Assembly: GCF_014852585.1 (NCBI RefSeq)
Contig: NZ_JACVBX010000010.1
Coordinates: 1 to 64,000 of the forward strand
Direction: 5' to 3'
DNA length: 64,000 bases
Origin: Pseudomonas sp. PDM18
GTDB taxonomy: Bacteria > Pseudomonadota > Gammaproteobacteria > Pseudomonadales > Pseudomonadaceae
Below, in pieces: positions 53,584 through 63,738 of the stretch. Position numbers and translations under genes: made by a program. The notes beneath the pieces are model-generated. The model saw only the letters and a program-made list of their open reading frames with translations, was not told the origin of the DNA and ran no database searches. Numbering within the stretch: the first letter of the stretch is position 1; every line of letters starts with the position of its first letter.

Positions 53584-55533
53584 TCAGATTGCCCACCCTG
53601 CCTTGAGCCCCTCGTAGATCGCCTCTTCCGCGGTGCGCGGCGCCAGGCAGTCGCCGATGCGGCGCACCTCGGCGAGGTCGGCGATCTCGTCGGCCAGGTC
53701 GTCCACCGGCTGGTGGCCCTGGCAGAGCACCAGGGTGTCGATGTTTTCCACCAGCATCGGCTCGCCGCTGGCGGTGTGCTGCAGGTAGACGGTGCTGTCG
53801 TCGACGCCGTACAGGCGGGCGTAGGGAGTGATGGTGATGCCCAGGCGGTGCAACTCGCCGGCGAGGTGGTCGCGGACATAGAGCGGCAGGTTTTCCCCGA
53901 CATGGGTGCCGTTCACCGCCAGTTGTACCTGGTGACCATCGCGCACCAGGCGCTCGGCGATACCGGGGGCGATCCAGTCGGCGCGCCAATCGGTGACCAG
54001 CACCGAGCGACCGGTCTTCACTTCGCCGCGCAGCACTTGCCAGGCGTCGACCACCTGCAGGTCGCCTGCCTCTTCGTAAGGCGGGCGATAGGGTTTGGCG
54101 CCGGTGGCAACGATCACCACGTCGGGGCGTTCCTGCTCGACCAGCGCACGGTCGACGCGGGTGTTGCGGCGCACTTCGACGCCGGCCAGTTGCATTTCGC
54201 GCTGCAGGTTGGTGGAGGCGCCGCCGAACTCCGCACGGCGCGGCAGCAACTGGGCGAGGTTGACCTGCCCACCAAGCTGGCCGCTGGCTTCGCAGAGGGT
54301 GACTGCGTGGCCGCGCTGCGCCGCGACGGCAGCTGCCTTCATGCCCGCCGGCCCGCCGCCGACTACCAGCACGCGCTTGCGCTGGGTGGCCATCTTGCGT
54401 TCGGCGTAGATCAGTTCGCGGCCGGTTTCCGGGTGCTGGATGCAGGAGATCGGGTAGCCGCGGTGGAAGTGGCCGATGCACGCCTGGTTGCAGGCGATGC
54501 AGGCGCGCACGTCCTCGACGTGGCCGCTTTCGGTCTTGCCCGGCATCTGCGGGTCGCAGATCAGCGCGCGGGTCATGCCGCAGACGTCGGCTTGGCCGCG
54601 GGCGAGGATCAGCTCGGCTTCCTGCGGCTGGTTGATGCGCCCGGTGACGAACAGCGGTACCTCCAGGTTGCGCTTGAAGGTGCCGGCTTCGTTCGCCAGG
54701 TAAGCCGCTTCGACGGCCATCGGCGGAACGATATGGATGGCACCGCCCAGCGAGGCGGAGGTGCCGGCGACTATGTGCACGTAGTCCAGCGAGTTCTGCA
54801 GCCCTTTCACTCCCTGCAGCGATTCGTCTTCAGTGAGGCCTTCGGGGTCACGCTCGTCTGCGGAGATGCGCAGGCCGATGATGAAGTCTTCGTCGGTGGC
54901 GGCGCGTATGGCGGCGATCACTTCGCGGGTGAAGCGCAGGCGTGCGTCGAGGTCGCCGTTGTAGCCGTCGGTGCGGCGGTTCACCCGTGGGTTGAGGAAC
55001 TGCGCCGGCAGGTAGCCGTGGCTGGCGACCACTTCCACGCCGTCGATGCCGGCGGCATGCAGGCGGCGAGCGGCGTCGGCGTAGCCCTGGATGATCTCGT
55101 CGATCATCGCTTGGCTCAGCTCGCGGGGCATCACCCGGAAACGCTCGTTGGGCGAGGCGGACGGCGCGTAGGCCACGGCCAGCAGGCCGTCGCTGGATTC
55201 CATGATCTCCCGGCCGGGGTGGAACACCTGGGAAAGCACCACGGTGCCTTCGGCATGGCAGGCCTCGGCGATGCGTCGGTAGCCGGGGATGCACTCGTCA
55301 TCGGTGGCCATCAGCACGTGGGAGGTGTAGCGGGCGCTGTCGTGAACGCCGGCTACCTGCAGCACGATCAGGCCGACGCCGCCCTTGGCACGGGCGGTGT
55401 GGTAGGCCACCAACTGGTCATTGACCAGGTTGTCGGTGGGCATCGAGGTGTCGTGCCCGGTGGACATGATGCGGTTCTTCAGCTCCTTGCCGCGGATGCG
55501 CAGCGGGCTGAACAAGTGGGGAAACTGGCTCAT
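53584..55533 (-). CDS. Iron-sulfur flavoenzyme of the OYE/dienoyl-CoA reductase class
   Basis: 649 residues with the layout of trimethylamine dehydrogenase/histamine dehydrogenase, 2,4-dienoyl-CoA reductase and N-demethylases: an FMN-binding TIM barrel (1-~340, with HGYLPAQFL at 172-180), a [4Fe-4S] motif C345-x2-C348-x3-C352-x11-C364, and an FAD/NAD domain starting VLVVGGGPAGMKAA (388-401). These enzymes oxidise amines or N-methyl groups, or reduce enoyl substrates. The neighbouring polyamine-type binding protein favours an amine substrate, but this is inference. ATG at 55533. Confidence 0.88.
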   Translation of the reverse strand: MSQFPHLFSPLRIRGKELKNRIMSTGHDTSMPTDNLVNDQLVAYHTARAKGGVGLIVLQVAGVHDSARYTSHVLMATDDECIPGYRRIAEACHAEGTVVLSQVFHPGREIMESSDGLLAVAYAPSASPNERFRVMPRELSQAMIDEIIQGYADAARRLHAAGIDGVEVVASHGYLPAQFLNPRVNRRTDGYNGDLDARLRFTREVIAAIRAATDEDFIIGLRISADERDPEGLTEDESLQGVKGLQNSLDYVHIVAGTSASLGGAIHIVPPMAVEAAYLANEAGTFKRNLEVPLFVTGRINQPQEAELILARGQADVCGMTRALICDPQMPGKTESGHVEDVRACIACNQACIGHFHRGYPISCIQHPETGRELIYAERKMATQRKRVLVVGGGPAGMKAAAVAAQRGHAVTLCEASGQLGGQVNLAQLLPRRAEFGGASTNLQREMQLAGVEVRRNTRVDRALVEQERPDVVIVATGAKPYRPPYEEAGDLQVVDAWQVLRGEVKTGRSVLVTDWRADWIAPGIAERLVRDGHQVQLAVNGTHVGENLPLYVRDHLAGELHRLGITITPYARLYGVDDSTVYLQHTASGEPMLVENIDTLVLCQGHQPVDDLADEIADLAEVRRIGDCLAPRTAEEAIYEGLKAGWAI

Positions 55534-55573
55534 CGGGCAACTCCGGATTCTTGTTGTCAATTCAGCACTAAAC

Positions 55574-55694
55574 ATCGACCGCGCGAGCTAGAGCGGAACA
55601 AGGCGGAAACCGGTGAGGCAGCGGAGTTGACTCCAGTCAATGAGCATGCCGAGCCGGTTTCCAACGCAGTTCCGCCGACGCGCAGCCGGTCGAT
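55574..55694 (-). repeat. Nested palindromic repeat, copy 2 (~121 bp)
   Basis: Lies between the oxidoreductase and cupin genes. Outer arms ATCGACCG (55574-55581) / CGGTCGAT (55687-55694), GCGGAAC (55593-55599) / GTTCCGC (55669-55675), GGAAACCGG (55605-55613) / CCGGTTTCC (55654-55662), and an inner hairpin TTGACT-CC-AGTCAA (55627-55640). Its core matches the reverse complement of the 44777-44901 copy, with the inner hairpin different in sequence but still paired. Confidence 0.75.
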
Positions 55695-55697
55695 CAA

Positions 55698-56048
55698 CTA
55701 GGCGTTGCGCGCCTGCCAGTCCACCGGATAGAGCGCGTAGAACACGCAGGCTTTCTCACCTTCGTAGGCCAGCGGCGTGCGTTCGGGGACCCAGATCACG
55801 TCGCCCGGTTTGGCGTCGATCACCTGGTCGGCCAGGCGCAGGCGGAAGTTGCCTTCGAGCACCACGATCAGCTCGTCGTAGAGCACCGTCCATTCGATGG
55901 AGACGCCGTCAAAGCGCGCCAGGCCCGCGCCCATGGTTTCGCTGTCCGCCGGGCCGATCAGCCGGCAGATGGCGGCACTTTCGATGTCTTGCCCACCGTA
56001 GGGCTGGAGCTGCAGGGAGGACTGCTGGAAGTGGCGGACCTGGGACAC
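55698..56048 (-). CDS. Small cupin protein (EutQ-like)
   Basis: 116 residues, one cupin barrel (LYDELIVVLEGNFRLRLADQ, then AKPGDVIWVPERTPLAYEG). Similar to cupins next to ethanolamine or amine degradation genes. Metal-ligand histidines typical of enzymes are sparse, so a binding or isomerase-like role is possible. Same strand as the oxidoreductase, which begins 165 bp further on, separated by the palindromic repeat. ATG at 56048. Confidence 0.82.
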   Translation of the reverse strand: MSQVRHFQQSSLQLQPYGGQDIESAAICRLIGPADSETMGAGLARFDGVSIEWTVLYDELIVVLEGNFRLRLADQVIDAKPGDVIWVPERTPLAYEGEKACVFYALYPVDWQARNA

Positions 56049-56219
56049 GGCGGCTTCTCCTGTCGTGGAAAATGTTGTTTAAGTTATTCCTATGAAAATT
56101 TACCACCAGTAAAAAATCAACTTGTTTTTTTAAAGATGACTGGGTAGTTTCGATAGCGCACCCGGAGTCCTCCGGGGCAACCGCGACGTGCTCCACAACA
56201 ACTACAAGAGGAGAGGCGC
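56049..56219. promoter_or_regulatory. Divergent promoter region, A/T rich
   Basis: Between the cupin gene (minus) and the putative leader ORF (plus). The stretch 56085-56150 is rich in A and T (runs of A and T near 56115-56135), unlike the surrounding DNA. No individual promoter could be assigned, but this is the likely control site for the whole cluster. Confidence 0.5.
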
Positions 56220-56387
56220 ATGAACCGTCCCGTACGGTTCCCCCTCGCATGGCGGGCCCACCCGCTGGCAATCGATTTCTCTCTGCCCTGCCTTTCTTGC
56301 AACGTTGTTTCGGCGCGCCCGTCCAGCGTGTGCGCGGCCATCCCGGCTGCGCCCATTGCCACCTACGACTGGGGGTATGCTCGATGA
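56220..56387 (+). CDS. Putative 55-residue leader ORF upstream of the binding protein
   Basis: Starts at ATG 56220 directly after AAGAGGAGAGGCGC, one of the strongest ribosome binding sites in the window, and ends at TGA 56385-56387, overlapping the ATG (56384) of the binding-protein gene. The predicted 55-residue peptide is Arg/Pro-rich at its start with a few Cys; no family is known. The overlap and strong binding site point to translational coupling. It could instead be a stretch whose only function is that ribosome loading site. Confidence 0.4.
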   Translation: MNRPVRFPLAWRAHPLAIDFSLPCLSCNVVSARPSSVCAAIPAAPIATYDWGYAR

Positions 56388-57454
56388 CTTTCCACCGCAA
56401 CACCTGCCACAAACGCTCCTTCCTCAAGACTGCCGTCTCGCCGCTGCTGCTCGCTCTCGGGCTGTGCGGCGGCGCCCAGGCCGCCGAGAACATGGTGGTG
56501 GTCGGCTACGGCGGCGCTGGCCAGAAGGCCCAGGAAGCTGCCTTCTTCCAGCCCTTCAGCAAGCAGTCCGGGGTCGGCGTGACCCAGACCGAATACAACG
56601 GCGAAATGGCACGTATCAAGGTAATGGCCGACACCGGCCACGCCGACTGGGACGTGGTGCAGATCGAGGGGCCGGACCTGGCCCGTGGCTGCGATGAAGG
56701 CCTGTTCGTGCCGCTGGACTGGCAACAGATCGGTGGCAAGGACCAGCTGATCCCCAATGCCGCCAAGGATTGCGGCTCGGCCGCGCTGGTGTGGGGCGTG
56801 GCCATCGCCTATGACGCCGACAAGCTCAAGCCGGCGCCGCAGTCCTGGTCGGATTTCTGGGACGTGCAGAAATTCCCCGGCAAGCGCGGCCTGCGCAAGC
56901 GTGCGATCTACAACCTGGAGTTCGCCCTGATGGCCGACGGCGTTAAGCCCGCCGATGTCTACAAGGAACTGGGCACCAAGGCCGGCGTCGATCGCGCCTT
57001 CGCCAAGCTCAATCAGATCAAGCCCTACGTGCAGTGGTGGGAAGCCGGCGCGCAACCGGCGCAGTGGCTGGCCGCCGGTGACGTGGTGATGACGACCACC
57101 TACACCGGGCGCATCGCCGATGCCTACAAAGGGGGACGCAATCTGCAGCTGGTCTGGCCAGGCAGCCTGTATGGCATGGACTACTGGGCGATCATCAAGG
57201 GCTCGCAGCACGTCGACGCGGCGAAGCGCTTCATCGCCTTCGCCAACCAGCCCGATGCCCAGGTCGACTACGTGAAGCACATTGCGTATGGTCCGACCAA
57301 CAAGCAGGCCGCCGAGCGCCTGCCGTCCGACCTGGCCGGCTGGGTGCCGACATCCACGCAGAACCTGCCGCAAGGCCTGGCGATGGACGATGAGTTCTGG
57401 GTCGACCATGGCGAGGAGCTGGAAGAGCGCTTCAACGCCTGGGCCGCGCAATGA
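56384..57454 (+). CDS. Periplasmic solute-binding protein, polyamine-type (PotD/PotF-like)
   Basis: 356 residues with a cleavable signal peptide (1-~33, LLLALGLCGGAQA|AE). The mature part begins NMVVVGYGGAG and has DWDVVQIEGPD, typical of spermidine/putrescine or related SBP family PF13416 proteins. TTTYTGRIADAY and PGSLYGMDYWAI suit the ligand pocket. ABC permease and ATPase genes are not adjacent, so it is an orphan or works with a transporter elsewhere. The ATG at 56384 has GGGGGT upstream and overlaps the leader ORF. It is followed by the class II aldolase gene with AGGAG. Confidence 0.85.
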   Translation: MTFHRNTCHKRSFLKTAVSPLLLALGLCGGAQAAENMVVVGYGGAGQKAQEAAFFQPFSKQSGVGVTQTEYNGEMARIKVMADTGHADWDVVQIEGPDLARGCDEGLFVPLDWQQIGGKDQLIPNAAKDCGSAALVWGVAIAYDADKLKPAPQSWSDFWDVQKFPGKRGLRKRAIYNLEFALMADGVKPADVYKELGTKAGVDRAFAKLNQIKPYVQWWEAGAQPAQWLAAGDVVMTTTYTGRIADAYKGGRNLQLVWPGSLYGMDYWAIIKGSQHVDAAKRFIAFANQPDAQVDYVKHIAYGPTNKQAAERLPSDLAGWVPTSTQNLPQGLAMDDEFWVDHGEELEERFNAWAAQ

Positions 57455-57516
57455 CCAGGACCTGACCGTGACGCCGGGGCCGCGTGCCCCGGCTTCCTTA
57501 AGAGGAGAAGTGCACC

Positions 57517-58305
57517 ATGACGTCGCTGCAGGCGCCCAGTCGCGCCACCTGTTCGCCCGAGGAGTGGAAGTTGCGTGAGGAGCTGGCGGCCTGCTACCGC
57601 CTGATCGCGCACTACCGCATGACCGACCTGATCTTCACTCATATCTCGGTGCGCATTCCCGGTCCCGAACACCATTTCCTGATCAATCCCTATGGACTGA
57701 TGTTCGACGAGATCACCGCCTCCAGCCTGGTGAAGATCGATCTCACCGGTCATGCCGTGGAGCCGTCGCCGTACAAGGTCAACCCGGCCGGCTTCGTGAT
57801 CCACAGCGCCATCCACGGGGCTCGCGAAGACGCGCAGTGCGTGTTGCACACCCACACCCGCGCGGGTTGTGCGGTGGCGGCGCAGGCCTGTGGCTTGCTG
57901 CCGCTGAACCAGATATCCCTGGAATTCTACGGACGCATCGGCTACCACAACTACGAAGGTATCGCCCTGTCGATGGACGAGCAGGAGCGCCTGGTACGCG
58001 ACCTGGGTGACCACTACGGCCTGATGCTGCGCAACCACGGTCTGCTGACCGTAGGGCAGACGGTGCAGCAGGCGTTCCTGCGCATGTACTACTTGGAGAA
58101 GGCCTGCGACATCCAGCTGGCGGCCCAGGCGGGCGGTGAACTGGTGATCCCGCCGGAAGAGGTGTGCCGTCACACCGAGCAGCAATTCAACGCTCCGGCG
58201 CGGCCGCTGGCGGAAGGGGAACTGAGCGACCCGGATGGCTACGACCTGGCGTGGTCGGCATTGCTGCGCATGCTGGACCGGGTGTCGCCGGGGTATCGCG
58301 ACTGA
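57517..58305 (+). CDS. Class II aldolase/adducin domain protein
   Basis: 262 residues, full family length. Zinc-ligand histidines in VLHTHTRAG (H111, H113) and RNHGLLTVG (H174), with a conserved acidic residue near 136 (ISLEFYGR). Such enzymes cleave or decarboxylate sugar phosphates or sugar acids, or act as regulatory aldolase-like proteins. Here it lies 63 bp after the binding protein with a strong AGGAG box (ATG 57517), so one transcript is likely. Followed by a bidirectional terminator. Confidence 0.88.
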   Translation: MTSLQAPSRATCSPEEWKLREELAACYRLIAHYRMTDLIFTHISVRIPGPEHHFLINPYGLMFDEITASSLVKIDLTGHAVEPSPYKVNPAGFVIHSAIHGAREDAQCVLHTHTRAGCAVAAQACGLLPLNQISLEFYGRIGYHNYEGIALSMDEQERLVRDLGDHYGLMLRNHGLLTVGQTVQQAFLRMYYLEKACDIQLAAQAGGELVIPPEEVCRHTEQQFNAPARPLAEGELSDPDGYDLAWSALLRMLDRVSPGYRD

Positions 58306-58360
58306 CCGGCGCCGTCGTTTCGGTCCGCTTCTGCGATCAATGCCAGGGCGATTGTCCGGC

Positions 58361-58393
58361 AAGAAAAAGCCCCGCGATGCGGGGCTTTTTCTT
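58361..58393. terminator. Bidirectional terminator between aldolase and tolC
   Basis: AAGAAAAAGCCCCGC, a 3-base loop and GCGGGGCTTTTTCTT form a symmetrical structure that works for both convergent genes. Confidence 0.93.
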
Positions 58394-58402
58394 GGGGCAG
58401 GA

Positions 58403-59851
58403 TCAGTACTTCGCGCCGGCCTTGAGCTGCGCCTCGGCGGCCTTGGCCAGGTCCGGCGGGAGGAAGTCCTTGTCCGGGTTGTAGTCTGGCTTCAGGTAGG
58501 TGCCCAGGGCCTCCAGGTCGCTCGGCGCGAGGGTGCCGGCGGTCTGCTTGAGGCTCAGGTTGTCGAGGATGTAGTCGTAGCGCGTGTTGTTGTAGTCGCG
58601 CACCGAGTTGTACAGCGAACGCTGGGCGTCCAGTACGTCGACGATGTTGCGGGTACCGACCTGGTAACCGATCTCGGTGGCTTCCAGCGAGCTCTGGTTG
58701 GAGATGATCGCCTGGCGACGCGCCTTTACCTGCTCCACGTCGGTGTTCACCGCGCGGTGCTGGTTGCGGGCGTCCTGGACCACCTGGCGGCGCTGGCTTT
58801 CGCGCAGTTGCTCGCTCTGGTTCAAGCGCTGGTAGGCCTCGCGGACCTGGGAACTGGTCAGGCCACCGCTGTAGATCGGCACGTTCAGCTGCAGGCCGAT
58901 GCTGCTCTGGTCGACGTACTTGCCGTAATGCGGCTGGCTTCCATCGTTGGCAAAGCCCAGCGCGTCGTTGTCACCCTTCTGGTACTGGGCCACGGCGTCG
59001 ACGGTCGGCAGGTGGCCGGCCTTGCGCTGGCGCAGGGTCTCTTCGGCGGCATCGACCGCGTAGTTGCTGGCCTGCAGGCGTAGGTTCTGCTGGACCGAGG
59101 TGTCCACCCAGGCCTTCGCGTCGTTGGGAACCGGCGCGACGACCGGCAGCGAATGGAGGATGCCCTCGATGGCGCTGTACTCGCGGTTGGTCAGGGTCAC
59201 CAGTGCCTGGAAGGCGTCATCCACCTGCTGCTCGGCCACAAGGCGGTTGGCCCGCGCGGTGTCATAGCTGGCTTGGGATTCGAGTACGTCGGTCTTGTCG
59301 GAGAGGCCGACGTCGAAGCGTTCGTTGGATTGGTCCAGCTGGCGCTTGAACGCTGCTTCCTCGGCCTTGCTGGCGGCCAGGTTGTCCTGGGCGCGGAGCA
59401 CGCCGAAGTAGGTCTGGGCGGTCTGCAGGATCAGCTGCTGCTGGGTTGCGGAGAATTCGAGCTGGGCCTGTTCGGTGGTGTTTTCCGCGGCTTTGAGCTG
59501 GAACCAGCGATCCGCGCGGAACAGCGGCTGGCTCAGGGTTGCCTGCACCAGCTGGGTATTGCGGTTCAGCGTGGCGCTGGGGGTGTCCAGCGAGGTGCGG
59601 GTGCTGCCCGTGCTGGCCCCGGCGTTGATCTGCGGCAGCAGGCCGGAGCGTGCCTGGGGCACGGCTTCCTTGCGCGCCAGGTAGTCGGCCTGGGCGGCGG
59701 CGAGGTCGGCGTTGTTGTCGACCGCGTCCTTGTAGACGCTGATCAGATCCGTCTTGGTGGGCAGAGAAGGGGCGGCCGGAGCGGGCTGTGCAGCCCAGGC
59801 AAAGCCTGTCGTTGCGGCTACAGCGACAGCCAGAGAGAGTCTGCGCAGCAT
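58403..59851 (-). CDS. tolC: TolC-family outer-membrane efflux protein
   Basis: 482 residues, outer-membrane factor forming a trimeric channel-tunnel for tripartite efflux and type I secretion. Signal peptide (1-~20, ...TTGFAWA|A), two OEP repeats of long amphipathic helices (e.g. QLILQTAQTYFGVLRAQDNL and QRRQVVQDARNQHRAVN), and the family sequences GLLPQINAG and VPIYSGGLTSSQVREA. ATG at 59851 with CCAGGA about 7 nt before; the open frame extends far upstream but only because it is antisense to thiC. PAO1 PA4974 position. Confidence 0.95.
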   Translation of the reverse strand: MLRRLSLAVAVAATTGFAWAAQPAPAAPSLPTKTDLISVYKDAVDNNADLAAAQADYLARKEAVPQARSGLLPQINAGASTGSTRTSLDTPSATLNRNTQLVQATLSQPLFRADRWFQLKAAENTTEQAQLEFSATQQQLILQTAQTYFGVLRAQDNLAASKAEEAAFKRQLDQSNERFDVGLSDKTDVLESQASYDTARANRLVAEQQVDDAFQALVTLTNREYSAIEGILHSLPVVAPVPNDAKAWVDTSVQQNLRLQASNYAVDAAEETLRQRKAGHLPTVDAVAQYQKGDNDALGFANDGSQPHYGKYVDQSSIGLQLNVPIYSGGLTSSQVREAYQRLNQSEQLRESQRRQVVQDARNQHRAVNTDVEQVKARRQAIISNQSSLEATEIGYQVGTRNIVDVLDAQRSLYNSVRDYNNTRYDYILDNLSLKQTAGTLAPSDLEALGTYLKPDYNPDKDFLPPDLAKAAEAQLKAGAKY

Positions 59852-59989
59852 TCGTTCATCCTGGAAAGTGATGCGAGGTGGGGCAAGGCTACGGTCGCCG
59901 CCGGTGGCGGTCAAGGCACGTTCGTACGAGCCTTCCGAGGCAGGAGTGTAGCCGCGTGTAGGCAATTGCGCGTTTTCGGCCGGGCGGCG

Positions 59990-60019
59990 TTGGCTTATCC
60001 GTGTGCACTTGATTAGACT
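59990..60019 (+). promoter_or_regulatory. Predicted sigma-70 promoter of thiC
   Basis: -35 TTGGCT (59990-59995) and -10 TAGACT (60014-60019) with an 18-bp spacer. Transcription would start near 60026, exactly at the 5' end of the riboswitch. Confidence 0.6.
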
Positions 60020-60026
60020 GCGGGCG

Positions 60027-62125
<2,099 letters not shown>

Positions 62126-62164
62126 CCGGTCGCGCTCACCCTTGACGACAAGGGTGGGCAGACT

Positions 62165-62243
62165 TGTAGGAGCGAGCTTGCTCGCGAACAGCCCAACTGC
62201 GGAGCCGCCAGCGGGCACCGTTCGCGAGCAAGCTCGCTCCTAC
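62165..62243. repeat. Inverted pair of REP elements
   Basis: Same REP arm as at 46140, 62165-62189, with its inverted partner 62220-62243. It lies between thiC and the transporter and might stabilise the thiC mRNA 3' end. Confidence 0.92.
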
Positions 62244-62288
62244 GAAAAACAACAAAATCCTATTCAACTTTCGAGCCCTGCACGCATC

Positions 62289-63575
62289 GTGACCACTACC
62301 GCCATCGACTATTCACCGACCTCCGCCGTGGGCAGCGCCCAGCGCGTGCTCGGCCTGCGCGACCTGTTCTCCCTCTGGTTCTCCCTGGGCATCGGCCTGA
62401 TGGTGCTGCAGACCGGCGCCCTGCTGGCGCCGGGCCTGGGCCTGGCCGGCGCACTCGGTGCAATCCTGCTCGGCACCCTGGTCGGCGTGCTGCTGCTGGC
62501 CAGCGCCGGGGTGATCGGCACCGACACCGGCCTGTCCGCCATGGCCTCGCTCAAGCTCAGCCTGGGCAGCCACGGCGCCGCGCTGCCGGCTCTGCTGAAC
62601 CTGATGCAGCTGATTGGCTGGGGCGCCTTCGAGATCATCGTCATGCGCGACGCCGCCAGCCTGCTGGCGACCCGCGCTTTCGGCGAGGGCAGCCTGTGGA
62701 CCAATCCAGCCCTCTGGACCCTGGCATTCGGCGCGCTGGCGACTCTGCTCGCGGTTGCCGGACCGCTCGCTTTCGTGCGCAAGGTGCTGCGTCGCTGGGG
62801 CATCTGGCTGCTGCTCGCGGCGTGCGTCTGGCTGACCTTCGACCTGTTCCAGCGCGCAGACCTGGCCGCGCTCTGGGCCAAGGCCGGCGACGGCTCGCTG
62901 TCCTTCGCCGTGGGCTTCGACATCGCCATCGCCATGCCGCTGTCCTGGCTGCCGCTGATCGCCGACTACTCGCGCTTCGGCAAGCACGCCGGGCAGACCT
63001 TCACCGGCGCGGCGCTGGGCTTCTTCATCGGCTGCTTCTGGCTGATGGGCCTGGGCGTGGCCTACACCCTGGCGTTCGCCCAAGGCAGCGACGCCAATGC
63101 GCTGCTGCTGGCGCTGGCCGGCGCCGGCATGGGCATCCCGCTGCTGCTGATCCTGCTGGACGAGTCGGAGAAGGCCTTCGCCGACATCCACTCGGCGGCG
63201 GTTTCCAGCGGCATCCTGCTGCCGCTCAAGGTCGAGCTGCTGGCCCTGGCCATCGGCGTGATCTGCACCCTGATCGCCTGGTTTGCGCCACTTGAGCAGT
63301 ACCAGAACTTCCTGCTGCTGATCGGCTCGGTGTTCGCCCCGCTGTTCGGCGTGGTGCTGATCGACCACTTCGTCCTGCGCCGCCGCGCCCCGGCAGCGAT
63401 TCCCCACGGCCTGCGCTGGGGCTCGCTGATCGCCTGGGGCGGTGGCGTGGTGGTGTATCACCTGCTGGCGAACTACCAGCCGGACCTGGGGGCGACCCTG
63501 CCGGCGCTGGTGGTGGCCGGGGTGCTGCAGTTGCTGCTGGGGCGCGTCGGCGCCAGGGTACCGGCTTCGGCGTGA
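62289..63575 (+). CDS. cytX: CytX-type hydroxymethylpyrimidine transporter (NCS1 family)
   Basis: 428 residues with about twelve hydrophobic helices. NCS1 family: LFSLWFSLGIGLMVLQTGALL near the N terminus, LIGWGAFEIIVM, and SWLPLIADYSRFGKHA typical of CytX/CodB-like permeases. Likely imports HMP to feed thiamine synthesis, consistent with its position after riboswitch-controlled thiC, although a separate promoter cannot be excluded. The start is GTG at 62289 (weak ribosome binding site); upstream in-frame starts cross the REP pair. Confidence 0.85.
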   Translation: MTTTAIDYSPTSAVGSAQRVLGLRDLFSLWFSLGIGLMVLQTGALLAPGLGLAGALGAILLGTLVGVLLLASAGVIGTDTGLSAMASLKLSLGSHGAALPALLNLMQLIGWGAFEIIVMRDAASLLATRAFGEGSLWTNPALWTLAFGALATLLAVAGPLAFVRKVLRRWGIWLLLAACVWLTFDLFQRADLAALWAKAGDGSLSFAVGFDIAIAMPLSWLPLIADYSRFGKHAGQTFTGAALGFFIGCFWLMGLGVAYTLAFAQGSDANALLLALAGAGMGIPLLLILLDESEKAFADIHSAAVSSGILLPLKVELLALAIGVICTLIAWFAPLEQYQNFLLLIGSVFAPLFGVVLIDHFVLRRRAPAAIPHGLRWGSLIAWGGGVVVYHLLANYQPDLGATLPALVVAGVLQLLLGRVGARVPASA

Positions 63576-63578
63576 TGC

Positions 63579-63668
63579 TGTTCGCGAGCAAGCTCGCTCC
63601 TACAGGCTCGACGCCGGTGCAACGGCTCTTGTAGGGCCGAGGGGGCGCCTAGCCCTTGCTCGCGAACA
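63579..63668. repeat. REP element plus degenerate partner
   Basis: Perfect REP arm at 63580-63605, and at about 63629-63668 a partner whose middle has been altered (TGTAGGGCCGAGGGGG...CCTTGCTCGCGAAC). Located between cytX and the convergent gene at the right edge. Confidence 0.75.
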
Positions 63669-63738
63669 CATCCAATACTGGCCTTGCCGGCTAATCGAGG
63701 ATGAATCCGCGATTGACTACCGGTCGCTGTGAACCAAC

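Noticed and set aside
62142..62288. Upstream extension of the CytX frame
   Set aside because: It translates the REP pair into a repeat-type peptide; the transporter begins at GTG 62289.
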